From Bacteroidota bacterium (GTDB lineage Bacteria > Bacteroidota > Ignavibacteria > Palsa-1295): a DNA stretch of 64,000 nt. Position 1 is the stretch's first letter; the number at the start of each line of letters is the position of its first letter. The notes below the pieces were generated by a model, which was given only the letters and a program-made list of their open reading frames with translations, ran no database searches and had not been told where the DNA came from. The DNA lies in contig JAFDZW010000005.1 in NCBI GenBank assembly GCA_018266755.1, positions 837,233 to 901,232 of the forward strand, in the 5' to 3' direction. Below, piece by piece: positions 59,970 to 64,000 of this stretch. The position numbers and the translations under genes were made by a program.

Positions 59970-62012
59970 ATGAAAACCACACTCGTTATGCTTTGCTGCC
60001 TTGTCTGTGCAGCAGGGAGTTCGTTCGCTCAAGGCTTCGCAAAATTCATCATCAGCCCCTCGCTCGTCCAATTTCAATCTGTCAATATCGGCGACTCGCT
60101 CGACAAGACGATCAGCTTTATTGTCGATTCGTCTGCGCCGAACGATGTGAACGTTTCGATGTCGAACCCGAAGCTTGCAAGTTATAGCTATGTCGGCCCT
60201 TCGTCGTTCACCGTAAAGAAAGGCTCGACCTACTCGCTTACCGTTCGCTTCAAACCGGTCGCACTCGGTGCGCAGCGCGACACAGTATTCGCGACACACA
60301 ACGGCGATACTTCCATCTTCAAAAGTCCGGCACGTATTACTTTCGGCGGACAAGGTTTGCCGAAGGATACATTCCCGCGCATTCAGGTGACGTCGCAAAT
60401 ACAAGGTCTCAATTTCGGAATCGACAGCATGGGCACCGTCACCACAAAGACATTCTATGTCATCAATGTGTCGGACACACAGCGAGTGCTCACCGGCACC
60501 GTAGGCAACCCAAAGACCACAAACTTCTCCTTTATCGGGGCAGCGGGCAACTTCTCGCTCAATAAAGGCGACAGCATGAAGGTGACGGTCGCATTTAGCG
60601 CACCGAACAAGGCCGGATTATACCGCGATACGCTGACGATCACGAGCAACTCGAACTCGTCAAACTCGACGATCAAACTCTCGATGTTTGCGACCGTCCC
60701 CGGACCGGATACCGTCGCACGCATTTCGATCCTGCCGTCGAACCGTTTCCTCGTGCTTGGACCGGTATCGGTCGGCAAATCGAAGCAACAAACGGTCACG
60801 ATCAAGAACACTACCAACGTGGACCTTCAGCTCTCGGGGAACGTCAGCAGCACGAACCACAGTAAATCGTACTCGATCGTAAGCGGAGCCGGACCGTATT
60901 CGATCAAGAAGGGCGACTCTGCACATGTCGTCATTACCTTTGCACCGGATACGATCGGCAATCGCATCGATACGTTGATCGTCACGAGCAACTCCGACCC
61001 GTCAAACCAGAAATTCAATATTCTCATGGTCGGGCAAGGGACAGCGCCGGATATATTGCCGCGCCTGGCGCTCAGCGGCGTCCAACAGAGCAACGGCGCT
61101 ATTCGGCTGAACTTCGGCACGTCGGGAATCGGTGTCCCGACTTCGCGGACGTTCACGATCTCGAACACGACCGACTCGAAGATCGCAACGCTGATCGGTA
61201 CAGTCGGAACCCCGGCAAAGCCTCAATTCGCCGTTACCGCAGGCGGTGGTGCGTTCACGCTCGACTCCGGAAAGGCACAATCCGTCACCGTGACGTTTAC
61301 TCCGACTGCCCTCGCGCAAGTATCGGATACGCTAATCCTCACCTCCAACGATTCCACCGCGAAGCTCGTGCAAATCATTCTGACCGGCTCCGGTCGGTTA
61401 GATACGATGGCCAAGATCACACTGAGCACTACGACGATCGACTTCGGAACCGTAGCGGTCGGTGCGCCCGCAGTTATGCGTAGTTTCACGGTCACGAACA
61501 GCTCGGATACGGCTCGTTCGTTGAACGGATCGGTCAGCTACCCGATCGCTCCGTTCCGACTCGAAAGCGGCGGCGGTGCATACTCACTCCTCAAAGGTGC
61601 CTCGGCGAACGATACGGTTGTGATGACTCCGGTCGTGCCCGGTACATACGACGACTCGATCGTGGTCACGTCGAATACGGATGCGTCTACCAGTCGCTTG
61701 GTGATCCATTTGCATGGTGTTGTACTCGCCGATGCGGTACCTGACTCACGCATTGTCGAACATGTTTCGCTCTATCCGAATCCGGCTCAGCGTTCGACAA
61801 CGCTTGCTCTTACACTCGCCGAGAATACGCAGATGCACGCAACGATCTACGATCTGCTCGGTAATGCAGTGAAACACTTCGAGGCGACTCAGCTCACTGC
61901 GGGATCAAACAGTCTTCTGCTCGAACTGGAAGGATTGCATACCGGCTCGTATCTGCTGAAACTGCAATTCGACGACGGGACGAGAGTGATCCGGTTTGTC
62001 GTGTCGAAATGA
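59970..62012 (+). CDS. ASH/choice-of-anchor repeat protein with T9SS sorting domain
   Basis: ATG 59970 gives 680 aa with a signal peptide ending SSFAQ. Five repeats of ~115 residues follow, each with a LxFGxVxVGxxxxxTxTxxN-like start (VQFQSVNIGDSLDKTISF; IDFGTVAVGAPAVMRSFTV) and a late GxYRDTLTITSN-like strand. These are ASH/HYDIN-type Ig modules. The C-terminal ~85 residues (SLYPNPAQRSTTLALTL to VIRFVVSK) are a T9SS domain. It is likely a surface or released structural/adhesive protein. A perfect 17-bp terminator follows. Confidence 0.9.
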   Translation: MKTTLVMLCCLVCAAGSSFAQGFAKFIISPSLVQFQSVNIGDSLDKTISFIVDSSAPNDVNVSMSNPKLASYSYVGPSSFTVKKGSTYSLTVRFKPVALGAQRDTVFATHNGDTSIFKSPARITFGGQGLPKDTFPRIQVTSQIQGLNFGIDSMGTVTTKTFYVINVSDTQRVLTGTVGNPKTTNFSFIGAAGNFSLNKGDSMKVTVAFSAPNKAGLYRDTLTITSNSNSSNSTIKLSMFATVPGPDTVARISILPSNRFLVLGPVSVGKSKQQTVTIKNTTNVDLQLSGNVSSTNHSKSYSIVSGAGPYSIKKGDSAHVVITFAPDTIGNRIDTLIVTSNSDPSNQKFNILMVGQGTAPDILPRLALSGVQQSNGAIRLNFGTSGIGVPTSRTFTISNTTDSKIATLIGTVGTPAKPQFAVTAGGGAFTLDSGKAQSVTVTFTPTALAQVSDTLILTSNDSTAKLVQIILTGSGRLDTMAKITLSTTTIDFGTVAVGAPAVMRSFTVTNSSDTARSLNGSVSYPIAPFRLESGGGAYSLLKGASANDTVVMTPVVPGTYDDSIVVTSNTDASTSRLVIHLHGVVLADAVPDSRIVEHVSLYPNPAQRSTTLALTLAENTQMHATIYDLLGNAVKHFEATQLTAGSNSLLLELEGLHTGSYLLKLQFDDGTRVIRFVVSK

Positions 62013-62032
62013 GAATACACACCTCCATTTCT

Positions 62033-62072
62033 ACAAACGCCACCGGCTGTCTTAGCAGCCGGTGGCGTTTGT
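62033..62072. terminator. Bidirectional terminator, 17-bp perfect stem
   Basis: ACAAACGCCACCGGCTG (62033-62049) pairs perfectly with 62056-62072 around a 6-nt loop. The A/T-rich outer ends supply short U-runs both ways. It separates the convergent ASH-repeat and acetyltransferase genes. Confidence 0.85.
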
Positions 62073-62096
62073 GCAGAAACAAATCGCACATGATTG

Positions 62097-62543
62097 TTAT
62101 TGCTGCGAGGGTTTTGGCGGCGACTGAGGGCCGATCCACATGAAGTGATCCGGATATGTCAGCGGTGCAAAGCCGAGCGGCCGATAGACCTCATGCGCAT
62201 CTCTCGTCGCAAGGCACCAACGGCGGACGTCGACAACGTCGGGGTGTTCCATCGCGAACCGTACCATCGCACGGGCGATCCCCTGACCGCGATAGGATTC
62301 GTCGACGATCACATCCGAGACCCAGGCAAACGTCGTGCGGTCGCTGACAAGCCGCATGTAGCCGACTTGCATATCGTTATCATACGCGCCAACGACTAAC
62401 GCAGAAAACTCCATCGCTTTCAGGACGCGTTCGTAGGATACACCGGGTGACCAATATGCATTCGAAAGCCATTCATGCACGCGCGGCATGTCCAGTCGCG
62501 ACCGGTCGTCGCTAATGATATACTGACCAAATTCCAGATTCAT
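62097..62543 (-). CDS. GNAT-family N-acetyltransferase
   Basis: ATG 62543 gives 148 aa. The GNAT core is clear: VVGAYDNDMQVGYMRLVSD, then WVSDVIVDESYRGQGIARAM (acetyl-CoA loop RGQGIA), and CLATRDAHEVYRPLGFAPL. It transfers acetyl groups to an unknown acceptor. It lies downstream of ndk but beyond the ndk terminator. Confidence 0.9.
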   Translation of the reverse strand: MNLEFGQYIISDDRSRLDMPRVHEWLSNAYWSPGVSYERVLKAMEFSALVVGAYDNDMQVGYMRLVSDRTTFAWVSDVIVDESYRGQGIARAMVRFAMEHPDVVDVRRWCLATRDAHEVYRPLGFAPLTYPDHFMWIGPQSPPKPSQQ

Positions 62544-62591
62544 AGACGAAGAAAATGAATAAAGCGAACAGGTATCGTACGCAAACGAACG

Positions 62592-62619
62592 AAAAAGGCG
62601 GCACGATGGCCGCCTTTTT
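62592..62619. terminator. Bidirectional terminator after ndk
   Basis: AAAAAGGCGGC / GCCGCCTTTTT with a 6-nt loop has T-runs in both directions. It ends ndk on the minus strand, 22 bp after its stop. Confidence 0.88.
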
Positions 62620-62640
62620 TCCCATCGGTAATTGCAGAGC

Positions 62641-63072
62641 TTAGAGACCGAGATCGGCCAACTCGCCTTCGGTAAAGAAGAATGCGATTTCGCGCAGGCC
62701 GTTCTCGACCGAGTCCGAACCATGGACGGCGTTCTCGCCCTTGCTCGAGGCATAAAGTTTGCGGATCGTACCTGCAGCGGCTTCCGCCGGATCGGTCGAA
62801 CCGATCACGCGGCGCCACTCGGCAATCGCATTCTCCTTCTCGAGCGCGATCGGCACACAAGCGCCGCTCGACATGAACTTTACGAGTTCGCCGTAGAACG
62901 GACGCTCGCTGTGGACTTCATAAAATTTGCCTGCCGAGCGCTCGTTGAGGCGCGTCATCTTCATTGCAAGGATCTTGAAGCCTTCCTTCTGGATATGAGC
63001 AACGATATTGCCGATATTGCCGGACTTGACGCCATCGGGCTTAATAATGCAGAGTGTACGTTCGATCGCCAT
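62641..63072 (-). CDS. ndk: Nucleoside diphosphate kinase
   Basis: The 143-aa protein has the NDK fold with catalytic His117 in ENAVHGSDS. The nucleotide-binding start is [17 protein letters not shown]. It equilibrates nucleoside triphosphates by a phospho-His intermediate. Length is normal. It has its own terminator and is probably monocistronic. Confidence 0.97.
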   Translation of the reverse strand: MAIERTLCIIKPDGVKSGNIGNIVAHIQKEGFKILAMKMTRLNERSAGKFYEVHSERPFYGELVKFMSSGACVPIALEKENAIAEWRRVIGSTDPAEAAAGTIRKLYASSKGENAVHGSDSVENGLREIAFFFTEGELADLGL

Positions 63073-63165
63073 AATAGTACGTGTAATTCGTGAGCTGATA
63101 GATGCCCTGATGGCGGACTGCGCACATCCGGCGGCCCTGAAACACCGCTTTGCGGGAAGGAAGTT

Positions 63166-64000
63166 CTAATGCTTCACAACCGTTGCCGTCTTGAGGAATG
63201 CGGCCCACTTCCGTTCTTCCTCCGGCGTGATTACGGCGCGTTTGACGCCCCAGAACGCCATGAAGAGGTCATGCGAACCGTTGACGATACGCCAGACCTG
63301 CGATTCGGGCTCTTTCTCATTCGTCTCAATCTTGAAAAGTATCCACGGATATGTTGCGGCCGTATCGCGTTCGATCACGGTGAGTTTCGCGCTCGGCGCG
63401 GCGGTTTTCGCTTGCGTGAAGAGTTGCTTCATCTCGTCGGCAACCGTGCCGATCGCCATCCCTCGATAGGTGGTGACCGTCCCGATCTCTGACCAGTGAT
63501 CGAGTGACTCGCCGCCGCGTGTCAGTTCGATCACTTTGACGCCGTCTCCTTCTTGGGTATTCATGACCTTCCATCCTTCGGACTCGGGCCATGTCAACTG
63601 CAACTCCTCGGGTCTGCCCATCGCTGCCATCGACGCACTGTCTGAGCAGTATTGCCGCAAGAACCGGTCGGCACGTTGATCACCGAGCGATTTGGCCTCG
63701 CGAAGGTCTTCGCAGCCGCCATCCTTATCGCCGACCTGCAATCTCGCCTGCGCACGCATGAAATATGCGGACGCATTACCCGGCTCCAGCTTGATGCTCG
63801 TCGTCAAGTCGGCAAGCGCATCCTGTGGTCGTTCGAGTTGCAATTTTGCGATAGCACGGTTGGAGTATGCTCTTGCAAAATCAGGTTTGAGCGCAATCGC
63901 TTTATCGAAGTCCGGTATCGCGGATTCGTAGTCTTTGATGCGAATCTTGGAAGTTCCACGATTATAATACGCATCGATGTAGTTCGAATCCATCGAGATT
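63166..64000 (-). CDS. TPR-repeat protein, 5' end beyond the window
   Basis: At least three TPRs are visible (YIDAYYNRGTSKIRIKDYES; ARAYSNRAIAKLQLERPQDA; ASAYFMRAQARLQVGDKDGG). A C-terminal domain of ~170 residues follows (WKVMNTQEGDGVKVIELTRG, WRIVNGSHDLFMAFWGVKRA) that I do not recognise. The frame stays open to the window edge, so the N-terminus, possibly with a signal peptide and more TPRs, is missing. It likely mediates protein-protein contacts. Confidence 0.85.
   Translation of the reverse strand, partial: ISMDSNYIDAYYNRGTSKIRIKDYESAIPDFDKAIALKPDFARAYSNRAIAKLQLERPQDALADLTTSIKLEPGNASAYFMRAQARLQVGDKDGGCEDLREAKSLGDQRADRFLRQYCSDSASMAAMGRPEELQLTWPESEGWKVMNTQEGDGVKVIELTRGGESLDHWSEIGTVTTYRGMAIGTVADEMKQLFTQAKTAAPSAKLTVIERDTAATYPWILFKIETNEKEPESQVWRIVNGSHDLFMAFWGVKRAVITPEEERKWAAFLKTATVVKH

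Noticed and set aside
59751-60404. Long in-frame upstream extension of dnaN
   Set aside because: Extension composition is not protein-like, overlaps the divergent gene and promoter region, and a normal clamp N-terminus begins at 59750.

Overview
The window looks like chromosomal DNA from a free-living member of the Bacteroidota/Chlorobi assemblage, most plausibly a Kapabacteria- or Ignavibacteria-like lineage. Seven proteins carry C-terminal type IX secretion (Por) sorting domains. The primary sigma factor is short (287 aa). Three genes have Bacteroidota-style promoters (TTG/TTTG, then about 20 bp, then TAnnTTTG). The 2-oxoacid dehydrogenase E1 is a fused alpha-beta protein, and most starts lack a Shine-Dalgarno sequence. 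Lineage is inferred from these traits, not from a database match. I found no tRNA, rRNA, CRISPR array, intact transposon or prophage.

Layout. 1-8.1 kb: a five-module T9SS-secreted protein, a helical-repeat protein (paralogue P1), a DUF1501/DUF1800 pair with twin-arginine signals, and a small membrane protein. 8.1-15.2 kb (minus strand): TonB-dependent receptor with a small CxxC membrane protein upstream, asparagine synthetase, a lipoprotein, the primary sigma factor, and a PIN-domain gene with a small partner. 15.2-20.3 kb (plus strand): Nudix hydrolase, two related envelope proteins, and a GAF-GAF-GGDEF protein with a broken GGDEF motif. 20.3-27.1 kb (minus strand): alaS, dacB, VOC protein, Nudix hydrolase, gatA. 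27.5-33.5 kb: two single-haem lipoproteins, clpS, a TrpRS with an Fe-S-type cysteine set, and a Ycf48-like propeller. 33.5-43.5 kb: a tandem pair of giant secreted glycosidase-like proteins, then envelope proteins and a sialidase-like T9SS protein. 43.5-48 kb: TolC / ABC permease / adaptor efflux operon and a cupin. 48-51.2 kb: DUF2442/DUF4160 pair behind the fused E1. 51.3-56.2 kb: two more paralogues of P1 (P2, P3) on either side of a YeiH-type transporter, with dispersed palindromic repeats at both ends of the block. 55.7-59.8 kb: replication genes dciA-like (DUF721), recF and dnaN. 59.9-64 kb: an ASH-repeat T9SS protein, a GNAT acetyltransferase, ndk and a truncated TPR protein.

The best candidates for something undescribed are: (i) the three-member P1/P2/P3 family and its P2-YeiH-P3 arrangement bracketed by repeats; (ii) a MITE-like element of about 140-150 bp with nested palindromes and GTAGTGGYTC-type ends; (iii) the tandem glycosidase-like pair with apparently altered catalytic positions; and (iv) the adjacent single-haem lipoproteins. 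Convergent genes are often separated by strong hairpins with perfect stems. One terminator is embedded in the coding sequence of the opposing gene, and one convergent pair shares its stop codons.
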